Positions 45,537-55,091 are shown, numbered from the stretch's first letter. The stretch is 58,455 nt of DNA from an uncultured Mediterranea sp. (GCA_945641355.1 CALZEQ010000017.1:1-58455), one strand, 5' to 3'. A program made the numbers and translations. Notes: generated by a model not told the origin, from the letters alone.

Positions 45537-46145
45537 ATGATAAAGAATCTGATTTTTGACTTTGGGAAGGTGCTGGTTGACTACGACTTTGAAGCCTTCA
45601 TAGAGCGACTATTTGACCAGCCGGAAGAGAGAGCATCATTCGCCCGACTGGTGACAGAGCCAGCCTTGATGGACAGGTGTGACAAGGAGGATACTCCTTT
45701 TGAGGAGATAATCAGCGAACTGCAGGACGAGTACCCTCACTACAGAGAGGCATTGCAATATTTTCACGATCATTATGCCGACATTGTCACGGGTGAAATG
45801 CCCGGCATGAAAGAGGTGTTACGCAGCCTGAAACAACAGGGCTACAAGCTCTATGGACTAACCAACTGGTGCAGCCGGGTGTACGGAGTGATGGAGAGAT
45901 ATGACATCTTTGCGCTGTTGGATGACCGAATCATCTCGTCCGAAGAACACCTCATCAAGCCGGATGCCGCCATCTATCTGCGTCTGTGCGAGAAGCTCGA
46001 CATCAAGCCTGATGAATGTATCTTTACCGACGACAAGGCCGTGAACATAGAAGGAGCACAGCAGGTGGACATCAACGGCATCGTATTTCATGACGCACAG
46101 CAATACAGAGATGAACTGGCCTCACGCTTCGGCATTACGTGCTAA
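45537..46145 (+). CDS. HAD-superfamily hydrolase
   Basis: A 202-residue cytoplasmic HAD phosphatase of the YihX/haloacid dehalogenase-like type. Motif I reads FDFGKVLVDYD, motif II GLTNWCS, motif III KPDAAIY and motif IV FTDDKAVNIEGA. The motif I second aspartate is missing (FDFGKV, where phosphatases have DxD), as in several YihX-group proteins that have DxG; so activity is not certain. It lies 27 bp after the isomerase gene. Confidence 0.82.
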   Translation: MIKNLIFDFGKVLVDYDFEAFIERLFDQPEERASFARLVTEPALMDRCDKEDTPFEEIISELQDEYPHYREALQYFHDHYADIVTGEMPGMKEVLRSLKQQGYKLYGLTNWCSRVYGVMERYDIFALLDDRIISSEEHLIKPDAAIYLRLCEKLDIKPDECIFTDDKAVNIEGAQQVDINGIVFHDAQQYRDELASRFGITC

Positions 46146-46183
46146 ACAAAAGGAGACAGACGCTCTCCCCACCCCCTTCATAA

Positions 46184-47218
46184 TCAGATGCCGGTCTTGT
46201 AAGGCTGGCTGAAATCGGCCCACTGATAGTAGGTAGCTGTCAGTGCCCGATGGTTGAAGACAACCGTCCAACGGGTGACATCAGCACCTGCCACCTGGCA
46301 GATGCTGGCTGTAACGTCGGCCTCGGACAGGGTTGAATGTTGCTGCAACTGCTGCTCCATCAGCTGATAACGCCGGGACGAGTCTTCTAAAAACATAGAC
46401 TGCCCCTTGCGGTTGCTCTCGGCCAGATAATGGTTGGTACAGAGCGGGGTATCGGCCACCAGCATCTCGTTGTCCACCCACTCTACCACCACACTCTTGC
46501 CGGTAGCGTCGCTGATGGCCAGATGCAGTGCATAATGGATGTCCGAATGGATGTCATATTGCAAGAGCAACGAGATAGCCTCGTCCGTCGTTGCAGCCTT
46601 GTCCAACATCAGGCGAGTGGCGGCAGCAGTTGTCAGGTCGGGACGATCGCTCCGCTGATCAATCATCAACGTATCACCTGCCACCAGACTGGCCACGTAA
46701 AGTCCCTTCTCGTTCATGCCGTCGAGCGGGGCATAAACGGAAGCCAATAGGCTCATCTGGTTCTGTATGCCTTCCGGCTTCCAACCCTCACCGAATCCCA
46801 AGAACTGAATGGCACAGGTAGAGACAGAGGCATAACCGTTTGTAGGTCGGGCGTGTACCACAACGATGTCGGACATCTTTTCAGGCCAATCGAAGTTGCG
46901 CCCCGTACAGACAGTCCCCGTAGAGTCTGTTGCAGTAATGGAGCTACAGCCATAAGATTGCGGGGTCATACGAGCCTTCACCAGCCCATGCGTCAGGAAG
47001 GAAGTGATATAATCAGCCATCTCGGCGGTAGACGAGGCACCTCCCTGTGCCAGGAAGTCATCAAATCCATAGTCGCCTTCATAAGTCAGGGTATAGATAC
47101 CCTCTGTCACCAGACGCACACTCTTTGCTGCCGCATACTGTTCTCTGAACAGATACCCTACATAGCCCATCACCACCACAACGATGAGAACCAACGCCAA
47201 TACAACTTTCTTCACCAT
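46184..47218 (-). CDS. membrane-anchored linear amide C-N hydrolase (choloylglycine-hydrolase family)
   Basis: A 344-residue Ntn-hydrolase-family protein. A hydrophobic N-terminus (residues 5-24) serves as signal anchor. Unlike bile-salt hydrolases, the nucleophile is not at residue 2: the Cys of YGCSSITATD, about residue 91, is the likely catalytic residue, followed by GRNFDWPE, as in the linear-amide C-N hydrolase (NAAA/AC-like) groups. It may act on N-acyl amides or related periplasmic substrates. I chose ATG 47218 over GTG 47260 from the usual MVKKVVLALVL start. Confidence 0.82.
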   Translation of the reverse strand: MVKKVVLALVLIVVVVMGYVGYLFREQYAAAKSVRLVTEGIYTLTYEGDYGFDDFLAQGGASSTAEMADYITSFLTHGLVKARMTPQSYGCSSITATDSTGTVCTGRNFDWPEKMSDIVVVHARPTNGYASVSTCAIQFLGFGEGWKPEGIQNQMSLLASVYAPLDGMNEKGLYVASLVAGDTLMIDQRSDRPDLTTAAATRLMLDKAATTDEAISLLLQYDIHSDIHYALHLAISDATGKSVVVEWVDNEMLVADTPLCTNHYLAESNRKGQSMFLEDSSRRYQLMEQQLQQHSTLSEADVTASICQVAGADVTRWTVVFNHRALTATYYQWADFSQPYKTGI

Positions 47219-47262
47219 ACGATACGATTGTTTTTTGTTATATAAATCAGACGAATACACTA

Positions 47263-47289
47263 CAAAAGTAATGTAAAAAACCGAGCAAA
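47263..47289 (-). promoter_or_regulatory. candidate promoter of the amide hydrolase gene
   Basis: A perfect -7 box TACTTTTG (47263-47270) stands 45 bp before the start codon; the nearest TTTG (47286-47289) is only 15 bp upstream of it, shorter than the usual 19-21, so the -33 element may be absent. Confidence 0.4.
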
Positions 47290-47577
47290 CGAGAGAAAAG
47301 AAAATTTATTTGGTCTTCCAGGTATAAGATTTTTATTTTTTAATGCAGAATGTTTCGTTCTTGTTACATACATATCCGCCTTTTCTGCGATTTTATGCAG
47401 TTTGAGGCCCTAATAAGATGCTACTTGGGAAGAGACCCTACAGTCTTCGTCTTTTGTAGCCGTTTGGACTTTTGCAGGAAGTAAAATATAAAGAACGTTT
47501 ACTGCTTCCGATTCCCTGCTGAAAGAGAAAAATCAGCGTTTGTAAGTATTTGACTATCACCCTGTTAAGATAGTAAA

Positions 47578-47620
47578 CATTCAGTCGTATTCTGAATGTG
47601 TTTCATGATACGACTGAATG
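47578..47620. repeat. 13-bp perfect inverted repeat
   Basis: CATTCAGTCGTAT (47578-47590) and ATACGACTGAATG (47608-47620) enclose 17 nt. There is no T-run on either side. It could be an operator, a remnant end of a small element, or a structured RNA stem; no adjacent gene decides this. Confidence 0.55.
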
Positions 47621-47903
47621 ATGCTCCCCTTAGGAGTGACCCTCTGAGAGCCCCTTTTTATCCGGAATGATTACTATTCTTCCTTTCGCTGTGATGTTTT
47701 GGTATCAACGTTCATATTGTCTATCCTATTGTCATCCTGAGTCCCCTTACACTTTGTGTGAAACCATCCGATGATAACATTGTAGAAGGGGCGATAGGCC
47801 TTTGGCACCCTCTTGGCAACATACTTTTCGGACTGACCCCGATATCGGCAGACCCGACAGTTCCGAAAGCTGCCTTTCAAGCACACACATATATATAGAA
47901 CAA

Positions 47904-47933
47904 GAGCAGTCAGCTGACATCAGCTGACTGCTC
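47904..47933 (-). terminator. tRNA-Ser terminator hairpin
   Basis: A perfect 14-bp stem, GAGCAGTCAGCTGA (47904-47917) and its complement (47920-47933), with a 2-nt loop, 5 bp beyond the CCA end on the transcript. It is followed by TTGTTCTATATA, a poor T-run, so termination or processing are both possible. Confidence 0.6.
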
Positions 47934-47938
47934 CTTGC

Positions 47939-48026
47939 TGGCGGAGAGACAGGGATTCGAACCCCGGGAACCTCTCAGTTCAACGGTTTTCAAGACCGCC
48001 GCAATCGACCACTCTGCCACCTCTCC
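47939..48026 (-). tRNA. tRNA-Ser (anticodon UGA), CCA encoded
   Basis: The transcript has a 7-bp acceptor stem GGAGAGG/TCTCTCC, discriminator G and an encoded CCA end (47939-47941). The anticodon arm is GCGGT, loop CTTGAAA, ACCGT; the anticodon UGA lies at 47990-47992. There is a long variable arm, as for class II serine tRNA, and the T-loop GTTCGAATC. All arms pair without defect. Confidence 0.97.
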
Positions 48027-48053
48027 AAGAGGATTGCTTTCTCAAAAGCGCTG

Positions 48054-48084
48054 CAAAGGTACGACTATTTTTTGAATATGCAAA
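48054..48084 (-). promoter_or_regulatory. tRNA-Ser promoter
   Basis: TTTG (48081-48084), 19 bp and TACCTTTG (48054-48061) on the minus strand match the Bacteroides pattern in full. The expected start is about 20 nt before the mature tRNA 5' end. Confidence 0.85.
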
Positions 48085-48185
48085 CATATTCTCATTTTTT
48101 CAATAAAAAATTCTTTTCGCACACTTCTCGAAGAAAATCCGAGGAGTCCATACGTTATCACAAATTATTGCGTAATTTTGCATCC

Positions 48186-50723
48186 ATGATATATCCACAG
48201 AACTTTGAACAGAAAATAGGCTTTGAACAGATACGCCAACTGCTGACCGGAAAATGCCTCAGCACACTGGGTGAAGAACGGGTGAAGGAGATGAACTTCA
48301 CTGACAGATACGACGAAGTGGAAGAACGTCTGGATCAGGTAGACGAATTCGTACGTATCTTGCAGCAGGAGGAGAACTTCCCAGCCCAGTACTTTTTTGA
48401 CGTACGGCCCTCATTGAAACGAATACGCATCGAAGGGATGTACCTGGACGAACAGGAACTGTTTGACCTGCGCCGCTCACTGGAGACCATACGCGACATC
48501 GTACGCTTCCTGCTCCGCACGGAGGAGGGAGAAGAAGAAGAGGAGGAGCATACCCCCTACCCCAGACTACGACAGCTGGCCGGCGACATCACCGTATTCC
48601 CCCAACTGATACAGAAGATAGACGCCATACTGAACCCTTTCGGCAAAATCAAGGATCATGCGTCGCCTGAACTGGCACGCATCCGCCGAGAACTGTCGAG
48701 CACGATGAACAGTATCTCGCGATCGCTGAACAGCATCCTGCGCAATGCGCAGTCGGACGGCGTGGTGGACAAGGACGTGGCTCCGACCATGCGCGACGGA
48801 CGCCTGGTAATCCCGGTTGCACCTGCCCTGAAACGCAAGATTAAGGGCATCGTACACGACGAATCGGCCAGCGGAAAGACCGTATTCATAGAACCAGCCG
48901 AAGTGGTGGAGGCCAACAACCGCATCCGCGAACTGGAAAGCGACGAACGGAGAGAAATCATACGCATACTGACGGAATTCTCGGAGCTGCTGCGTCCGTC
49001 TGTTCCTGACGTGCTGCTCTCCTATGAGTTTCTGGCAGAGATTGACTTCATCCGGGCCAAAGCATTGCTGGCCGAACAGACTCATGCCCTGAGGCCTTCA
49101 CTGGAGAACAGGCAGATGCTGGACTGGCGGATGGCCGTGCATCCACTGCTGCAACTCTCGCTGGCCAAGCATGGCAAGAAGGTGGTGCCGCTGGACATCG
49201 AGCTGAACGAGGGACAACGCATCCTGATTATCTCCGGTCCGAATGCCGGAGGCAAGTCTGTCTGCCTGAAAACGGTGGGCCTGCTGCAGTATATGCTGCA
49301 ATGCGGACTGCTCGTCCCCATGCACGAGGGAAGCCATGCCGGCATCTTCAGCAGCATCTTCATTGACATCGGTGACGAGCAGTCCATCGAAGATGACCTG
49401 AGTACCTACTCGTCGCACCTGACGAACATGAAGGTGATGATGAAACAGTGCAACGAGCGGAGCCTGATTCTGATAGACGAATTCGGTGGAGGAACGGAAC
49501 CGCAGATAGGAGGAGCCATTGCCGAAGCAGTGCTGAAACGGTTCAACGAGAAGCGCACACTGGGAGTCATCACCACGCACTACCAGAACCTGAAACATTT
49601 TGCCGAAGACCATGAGGGGATTGTGAACGGTGCCATGCTGTACGACCGGCACCTGATGCAAGCACTCTTCCAGCTACAGATAGGGAACCCGGGCAGTTCA
49701 TTTGCCGTGGAAATAGCACGGAAGATAGGCCTGCCCGAGGAGGTGATAGCCGATGCATCGGAGATAGTGGGAAGCGAATACATCAATGCCGACAAATACT
49801 TGCAGGACATTGTGCGCGACAAGCGGTACTGGGAAACGAAACGGCAGAACATCCGCCAGCGCGAAAAGCAGATGGAAGAGACGATTGCCCGCTACCAAGC
49901 GGAGATGGACGAACTGCAAAAGCAGCGGAAAGAGATTATCCGAAAGGCGAAGGAAGAGGCGGAACACCTGATGCAAGAGGCGAACGCCCGCATCGAGAAC
50001 ACCATACGCAGCATCAAGGAGGCGCAGGCCGAGAAGGAGAAGACCAGACTGGCCCGCCAAGAGCTGACAGACTTCCGCGACCGACTGGAGGAACTGACCG
50101 ACAAGGAGCAGGAGGAGAAGATAGCCCGCAAGATGGAACGGCTAAGAGAAAAGCAGAACCGCAAGAAGGAGAGGAAAGAGAAAAGAGGAGAAAGCGCAGC
50201 CAAAATACCTTCGGCCGAAGAACTGGCACGCAAAGAGGCAGAACGACTGGCTGCCATCGTACCCGGTACATACGTCCGGCTAAAGGGACAAAGCAGCGTG
50301 GGCGAAGTGCTGGAGGTGAATGGGAAGAATGCGACGGTGGCCTTCGGACACCTGAAAACGACCGTCAAGCTGGAACGTCTGGAACGCACCCAAGCCACTC
50401 CCCGACAGACTGACACCGCCACCAAGAGTACGTATCTGAGCAGCCAGACGCAGGACAGCATGTACGAGAAGAAGCTGAACTTCAAGCAAGACATTGACGT
50501 GAGAGGTATGCGCGGCGACGAAGCGCTGCAGGCCGTCACCTACTTTATAGACGATGCGATACTGGTAGGCATGTCGCGCGTACGAATCCTGCATGGTACA
50601 GGTACCGGCATCCTGCGCACCCTAATCCGACAATACCTGGATACGGTGCCCGGTGTCCGCCACTTTGCTGACGAGCATGTGCAGTTCGGTGGAGCCGGCA
50701 TCACGGTAGTGGACCTGCACTAA
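48186..50723 (+). CDS. mutS2: endonuclease MutS2 (recombination and ribosome-rescue factor)
   Basis: A 845-residue MutS2. The core ATPase has Walker A ISGPNAGGKSVCLKT and Walker B LILIDEFGGGTEP; a long charged coiled coil follows (about 520-640, KQMEETIARYQAEMDELQKQ); the C-terminal Smr nuclease domain reads DVRGMRGDEALQAVTYFID and RVRILHGTGTGILRT. The family suppresses homologous recombination or splits collided ribosomes. I chose ATG 48186 (MIYPQNFEQKIGFEQ); the longer frame from 48072 adds 38 residues of unrelated type. Upstream TAATTTTG is too close to the ATG to be a clear promoter. Confidence 0.93.
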   Translation: MIYPQNFEQKIGFEQIRQLLTGKCLSTLGEERVKEMNFTDRYDEVEERLDQVDEFVRILQQEENFPAQYFFDVRPSLKRIRIEGMYLDEQELFDLRRSLETIRDIVRFLLRTEEGEEEEEEHTPYPRLRQLAGDITVFPQLIQKIDAILNPFGKIKDHASPELARIRRELSSTMNSISRSLNSILRNAQSDGVVDKDVAPTMRDGRLVIPVAPALKRKIKGIVHDESASGKTVFIEPAEVVEANNRIRELESDERREIIRILTEFSELLRPSVPDVLLSYEFLAEIDFIRAKALLAEQTHALRPSLENRQMLDWRMAVHPLLQLSLAKHGKKVVPLDIELNEGQRILIISGPNAGGKSVCLKTVGLLQYMLQCGLLVPMHEGSHAGIFSSIFIDIGDEQSIEDDLSTYSSHLTNMKVMMKQCNERSLILIDEFGGGTEPQIGGAIAEAVLKRFNEKRTLGVITTHYQNLKHFAEDHEGIVNGAMLYDRHLMQALFQLQIGNPGSSFAVEIARKIGLPEEVIADASEIVGSEYINADKYLQDIVRDKRYWETKRQNIRQREKQMEETIARYQAEMDELQKQRKEIIRKAKEEAEHLMQEANARIENTIRSIKEAQAEKEKTRLARQELTDFRDRLEELTDKEQEEKIARKMERLREKQNRKKERKEKRGESAAKIPSAEELARKEAERLAAIVPGTYVRLKGQSSVGEVLEVNGKNATVAFGHLKTTVKLERLERTQATPRQTDTATKSTYLSSQTQDSMYEKKLNFKQDIDVRGMRGDEALQAVTYFIDDAILVGMSRVRILHGTGTGILRTLIRQYLDTVPGVRHFADEHVQFGGAGITVVDLH

Positions 50724-50765
50724 GCAAGCGGAATAGAATAACAATAACTAAAACAATACATAACT

Positions 50766-51977
50766 ATGAAATCCATAAAGGAACTGTACCGAATCGGCAC
50801 CGGTCCATCGAGCAGCCACACCATGGGGCCTCGAAAAGCTGCCGAAATATTTCTGAAAAGGCATCCTGAAGCTGCCTCTTTTCAGGTAACGCTGTATGGC
50901 AGTCTGGCTGCAACCGGCAAGGGACACATGACCAATGTGGCCATCATCGAGACACTGAAACCGGCTGCACCGGTGGAAATCATCTGGGAGCCGAAAATAT
51001 TCCTTCCCTTCCACCCCAACGGAATGAAATTCGTTTCATTAGACAAGGACAAGAACAAAACCGGTGAATGGACGGTATATAGCATCGGCGGTGGAGCACT
51101 AGCTGACGAGAACGACAGCACATCGACCATCAACACACCGGATGTGTACGAGATGAGCCATCTGACCGAAATCCTGCAATGGTGCGAACGGACGGGCAAG
51201 AGCTACTGGGAGTACGTCAAGGAGTGTGAAGAGAGCGACATCTGGGACTATCTGGCCGAGGTATGGAAAGCCATGCAGGCAGCCGTCAAACGGGGACTGG
51301 ATGCCGAAGGCGTGCTGCCGGGGCCACTGAACCTGCGCCGCAAGGCATCTACCTATTTCATACGGGCCAGCGGATACAAAGCCTCGCTGCAATCCAGAGG
51401 TCTGGTATTCTCCTACGCACTGGCCGTGAGCGAGGAGAACGCTTCGGGCGGAGTCATCGTCACGGCTCCTACCTGCGGCTCCTGCGGAGTTGTCCCGGCT
51501 GTCCTCTATCACCTACAGAAGAGCCGCGAGTTCAGCGACATGCGCATACTCCGTGCATTGGCCACAGCCGGCCTGATTGGTAACGTGGTGAAGCAAAACG
51601 CCTCCATCTCGGGTGCCGAGGCAGGATGTCAGGCCGAAGTGGGTGTGGCATGTTCCATGGCATCGGCTGCTGCCAACCAGCTGTTCGGAGGAAGCCCCTC
51701 GCAGATAGAGTATGCGGCCGAGATGGGGCTGGAGCATCACCTGGGCATGACGTGCGACCCAGTGTGCGGACTGGTACAGATTCCCTGCATCGAGCGCAAC
51801 GCCTACGCAGCCGCCCGTGCATTGGATGCCAACCTGTACTCCTCGTTCACCGACGGTATGCACCGTGTCTCGTTCGACAAGGTGGTGGAGGTGATGAAGG
51901 AGACGGGCAACGACCTGCCTTCACTCTACAAGGAAACCAGCGAAGGAGGATTGGCCAAGGACTACACTCCGATGTAA
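50766..51977 (+). CDS. sdaA: L-serine ammonia-lyase, iron-sulfur type
   Basis: A 403-residue single-chain L-serine dehydratase, making pyruvate and ammonia. The N-terminal domain has GTGPSSSHTMGPRKAA; the C-terminal catalytic domain has TCGSCGVVPAVLYHL and CDPVCGLVQIPCIERNA, whose cysteines ligate the [4Fe-4S] cluster. Alpha- and beta-chains are fused, unlike in Firmicutes. It starts 42 bp after mutS2 and ends at a bidirectional terminator. Confidence 0.95.
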   Translation: MKSIKELYRIGTGPSSSHTMGPRKAAEIFLKRHPEAASFQVTLYGSLAATGKGHMTNVAIIETLKPAAPVEIIWEPKIFLPFHPNGMKFVSLDKDKNKTGEWTVYSIGGGALADENDSTSTINTPDVYEMSHLTEILQWCERTGKSYWEYVKECEESDIWDYLAEVWKAMQAAVKRGLDAEGVLPGPLNLRRKASTYFIRASGYKASLQSRGLVFSYALAVSEENASGGVIVTAPTCGSCGVVPAVLYHLQKSREFSDMRILRALATAGLIGNVVKQNASISGAEAGCQAEVGVACSMASAAANQLFGGSPSQIEYAAEMGLEHHLGMTCDPVCGLVQIPCIERNAYAAARALDANLYSSFTDGMHRVSFDKVVEVMKETGNDLPSLYKETSEGGLAKDYTPM

Positions 51978-52000
51978 ACTGAGGTAATACAACACCTACT

Positions 52001-52048
52001 TATATAGAACGAGGGATGCGGTGCAAGCCACATCCCTCGTTCTATATA
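52001..52048. terminator. bidirectional terminator between sdaA and the DUF4738 gene
   Basis: An 18-bp perfect inverted repeat (52001-52018 and 52031-52048) with a 12-nt centre, whose arms end in AT-rich words (TATATAG and CTATATA), serves both convergent genes. Confidence 0.88.
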
Positions 52049-52070
52049 GTAGGAGATAATCCACACAAAT

Positions 52071-52634
52071 CTACTGCTGACCGTCTTCTGTCTTGTCCGG
52101 CTGATAATCCTCCATCAACTCCTCCTTGGAGAGTGCAATCTGCCCGCCGGATGAAATGGTGAGACGGATGGGAACATAGAGGTCGGACTGAGGATAGCAG
52201 ACACTGGCGGCATAAATCATGCCCTGCGGTGTCGTCTGGTCGAACACCAGTCCTTCCAGAATGGCGTACTTCATGAATCTGGCATCGACCAGCGAAGCAA
52301 AATCATCTTTCGTAAACGTACGGTCGACAATCACCTTCCCCTCGCGTACGATGCGCAGTGAAATGCAATTGTCAACAAACCGTTCTCCCTGCTCATTCTG
52401 CACAATCGGCAAATGGCTGTCGGGCTTTCGGATGACCCGAGAGTGATACTCTTTTCCCTGATAGGTGAAGGTGGTCTTCACGTCAGACACCTGCATGGTC
52501 TGCGGTGCCAACACCAATGCGGCACTGTCAGCATCTGCCAGCTGTGCGGAGTCTCCCGCACCGTTTCCACGTGAGGAGCAAGCCGTCAATAGCAACAGAA
52601 CCACCCCTACACATGCACAATACAACTGTTTCAT
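52071..52634 (-). CDS. DUF4738-type lipoprotein
   Basis: A 187-residue lipoprotein with lipobox LTAC (Cys 19), then SSRGNG. The body, a predominantly beta domain (VKTTFTYQGKEYHSRVIRKPD, DNCISLRIVREGKVIVDRTFTKDDF, LYVPIRLTISSGGQIAL), fits DUF4738 of Bacteroidales. The function is unknown. It is 22 bp downstream of the alpha-galactosidase gene and likely shares its transcript. Confidence 0.75.
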   Translation of the reverse strand: MKQLYCACVGVVLLLLTACSSRGNGAGDSAQLADADSAALVLAPQTMQVSDVKTTFTYQGKEYHSRVIRKPDSHLPIVQNEQGERFVDNCISLRIVREGKVIVDRTFTKDDFASLVDARFMKYAILEGLVFDQTTPQGMIYAASVCYPQSDLYVPIRLTISSGGQIALSKEELMEDYQPDKTEDGQQ

Positions 52635-52656
52635 TCTTTTCTTTTATTGTTTCACA

Positions 52657-54861
52657 CTATTTTGCTGCCTCAAGCAACAGCACACGGCTGGAGTAGCCCA
52701 TCTGTTTATGGCTCTCCATCCGATGGCTGTAAGGTATCTCCAACCCCTGCTCCATCAGATAACGACCGGTGAAGGTACGACCTTCGACTGCCAACGGATA
52801 CTTCTCTACACGGTTCAGCTCACGAACGGTATAGAGACGCTGCGGATCCAGTCCCGACATACGTACGCGGGGCAGATGCTGGTTGACAAAATGCTCCGTC
52901 TTCCACCAGAAGAACACGGCCTCGTCCTTGCGTTCGGTTACATACATCAGCGAAGCGGCCCCTTGGCGGTCGTACGGTGAGAGCAGGCGATAGATGTCGC
53001 CCTGCTGCACTATTGGACGGATGCGCTTGTAGTCGGCAATCGCTTTACGGCAGAACTCTTTCTCTTCGTCAGTCATGTGCTTCGGCTGAATCTCCATACC
53101 CAGTCGTCCCGACATGGCCACATCAATGCGATATTTCAGAGGAATGGTCCGGCCGGTCTGATGATTGGGAGCGGCAGAGATGTGGCTGGCCATGGCAATG
53201 GCAGGGAAGAAGTAACTGGTACCCCACTGCATGTACACGCGCTGCAAGGCATCCGTATTGTCACTTACCCAGAACTCGTCGAAGTAAGGCAACACACCGT
53301 AGTTGGCACGTCCGCCTCCACTAGCACATGCCTGGATGGTCAGACGAGGATACTTGGCCCGTACCCGTTTCCACACTTGTTCCAGACCGCGATGGTATGC
53401 AATGAAGAGGTGTCCCTGCTCGGTTGCCGGCAGGTATTGCGAGCCATGGTTCATGACAGACATATTGGCATCCCATTTAATGTAGTCAATCTCCGGATAA
53501 CGGTTCATGAGCGTATCTACCAGATTGAAGACGAAATCCTGAACTGCCGGATTGGCCAGGTCGAGCACAACCTGCGTGCCGCCACGACCCAACACGGGAT
53601 CACGTTCGGGAGCCTTCAGAATCCAGTCGGGATGCTTCTCATAGAGTTCGGAAACGGTATTGGCCATCTCCGGTTCAATCCAGATGCCGAACTTCACACC
53701 GTGATTGCGGGCCGATCGCAACAGGCCGTTGATGCCCTCGGGCAGCTTCTCGGTATCTACAATCCAGTCGCCCAACGATGAATTGTCTGTCTTACGGGGA
53801 TACTTCTGGCCGAACCAACCGTCGTCCATCACAAAGAGTTCGCCTCCCATCGATGCAATATCCTTCATCATCTGGTCCATACCTTCCTGATTGATGTCGA
53901 AGTAGACACCTTCCCAAGAGTTGAGCAATATCTTGCGCAACGTCGTGCCGTTGGCCAGCTTGTGCAGGCGTGCCCAGCGATGTAAGTTGCGGCTGCCACC
54001 GCTCAATCCCTCCGAACTGTAGGTCAAGGCCAGTTCGGGAGTGACAAAAATCTCGTCCTTCTTCAGCGTATAGGGCGAATGCTCTTCATTGATGCCGGCA
54101 AAGAAGTGGTGATAGTCGTCGTCATGAGTCTCCACGCGCAGTTTGTAGTTGCCGCTGTAGCACAGAGCGGCAGCTATCACTTCACCGTTTGTTTCACTGG
54201 GCTGTCCTTCTAAAGAGAACATCACCTCGGCATGATCGGAATGCGAGTTGCGCACACCGTCGCGGTTCTTGATGACCTGCAGGCCCGGAGTCAACGCTTC
54301 CTGTGTCAGACACCCCTCATTGCCCCACGAACCCGAGAGATGCGAAATCCATACATTCCCTCTACGGATAGGCAGATAAGCCGAAGCAAACTGACGCAGC
54401 ACCACCGGTTTCTTCTCCGTATGCCGTATCTCTGTCCACGCCTCTATCACATCGGCATCCTGATAGGCCCGATAGCAAAGATTCAGATAAAACGGATATA
54501 CACGGTCTTTCATCTCCAGCACCGTGACAGTGGCATTGTTTTCTTCGCGGGTAGAGGTACCTGTCAGCATCATATCCAATGAATAATTACCGTCGGCATG
54601 TGTCACGGCAAGCGCACTTTCCGACGGACAATTCATTCCATAGACGGGAAATGCGTTGTGAGCTACCACCGTGGCCGACAGATTTTGTACATCGCTCTCT
54701 GCTATGCGTCCGCCATAATACAGTACCTTGGGTGTTTCGCCCTCCTTGGCCTTTAATACGAGGCTGTTATGAGGAGTAGAGACTACTACGTTCTGCGCCA
54801 TCAGCGCACCGCTGCAACATGCAGCCAGCACCCAACCCGATAGTTTCATGATTTGTTTCAT
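52657..54861 (-). CDS. exported GH36 alpha-galactosidase
   Basis: A 734-residue enzyme with signal peptide (MKQIMKLSGWVLAACCSGALMAQ), the N-terminal beta-supersandwich, the GH36 barrel and a C-terminal beta-domain. The nucleophile is the aspartate of YIKWDANMSV, and the acid/base is in WVSDNTDALQR; CASGGGRANYGVL and NSWEGVYFDINQEG are further family motifs. It releases terminal alpha-galactose, for example from raffinose or galactomannan. ATG 54861 gives the signal peptide; the longer frame adds 12 unneeded residues. Confidence 0.95.
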   Translation of the reverse strand: MKQIMKLSGWVLAACCSGALMAQNVVVSTPHNSLVLKAKEGETPKVLYYGGRIAESDVQNLSATVVAHNAFPVYGMNCPSESALAVTHADGNYSLDMMLTGTSTREENNATVTVLEMKDRVYPFYLNLCYRAYQDADVIEAWTEIRHTEKKPVVLRQFASAYLPIRRGNVWISHLSGSWGNEGCLTQEALTPGLQVIKNRDGVRNSHSDHAEVMFSLEGQPSETNGEVIAAALCYSGNYKLRVETHDDDYHHFFAGINEEHSPYTLKKDEIFVTPELALTYSSEGLSGGSRNLHRWARLHKLANGTTLRKILLNSWEGVYFDINQEGMDQMMKDIASMGGELFVMDDGWFGQKYPRKTDNSSLGDWIVDTEKLPEGINGLLRSARNHGVKFGIWIEPEMANTVSELYEKHPDWILKAPERDPVLGRGGTQVVLDLANPAVQDFVFNLVDTLMNRYPEIDYIKWDANMSVMNHGSQYLPATEQGHLFIAYHRGLEQVWKRVRAKYPRLTIQACASGGGRANYGVLPYFDEFWVSDNTDALQRVYMQWGTSYFFPAIAMASHISAAPNHQTGRTIPLKYRIDVAMSGRLGMEIQPKHMTDEEKEFCRKAIADYKRIRPIVQQGDIYRLLSPYDRQGAASLMYVTERKDEAVFFWWKTEHFVNQHLPRVRMSGLDPQRLYTVRELNRVEKYPLAVEGRTFTGRYLMEQGLEIPYSHRMESHKQMGYSSRVLLLEAAK

Positions 54862-54894
54862 ACTGTTCTGTGTTTTTAATGAATATAAGATATG

Positions 54895-54902
54895 CAAATA
54901 TA
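54895..54902 (-). promoter_or_regulatory. -7 box for the alpha-galactosidase gene
   Basis: TATATTTG on the minus strand is a full TAnnTTTG match, 34 bp before the start codon. I see no TTTG at the -33 distance, which fits an activator-dependent sugar gene, but that is inference. Confidence 0.45.
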
Positions 54903-55091
54903 GAAAAAATCCACGAGATTCTACACCGACAGAATAAAGAAAGAGATTTTTCTTCAGAGGAAAGAATCTAATCTACCTCTATTCAGAAAAATTAAAGGAT
55001 CACAACAACAATGTATTGCTCAAAGGCGTTATCTTAGCAGGCGAATTAAGCATCAATATGACACTATTTATTCATCTAATAAATTGAGATT

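Larger units (their letters stand above)
47219..47938. other. intergenic region between the amide hydrolase and tRNA-Ser
   Basis: No convincing gene. It holds a candidate hydrolase promoter (47263-47289), a perfect 13-bp inverted repeat (47578-47620) and the tRNA terminator hairpin (47904-47933). A 70-codon minus frame (47674-47886) rich in Arg/Lys/Cys has no recognisable domain or promoter, and I do not call it. The rest is AT-rich. Confidence 0.6.

Noticed and set aside
47674..47886. 70-codon minus-strand open frame
   Set aside because: No domain and no promoter; rich in Arg/Lys/Cys in an otherwise gene-free region. Not excluded, but not supported.
48173..48180. TAATTTTG as the mutS2 promoter
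   Set aside because: It ends 5 bp before the ATG, so transcription would start at or inside the start codon, and no TTTG lies at -33.
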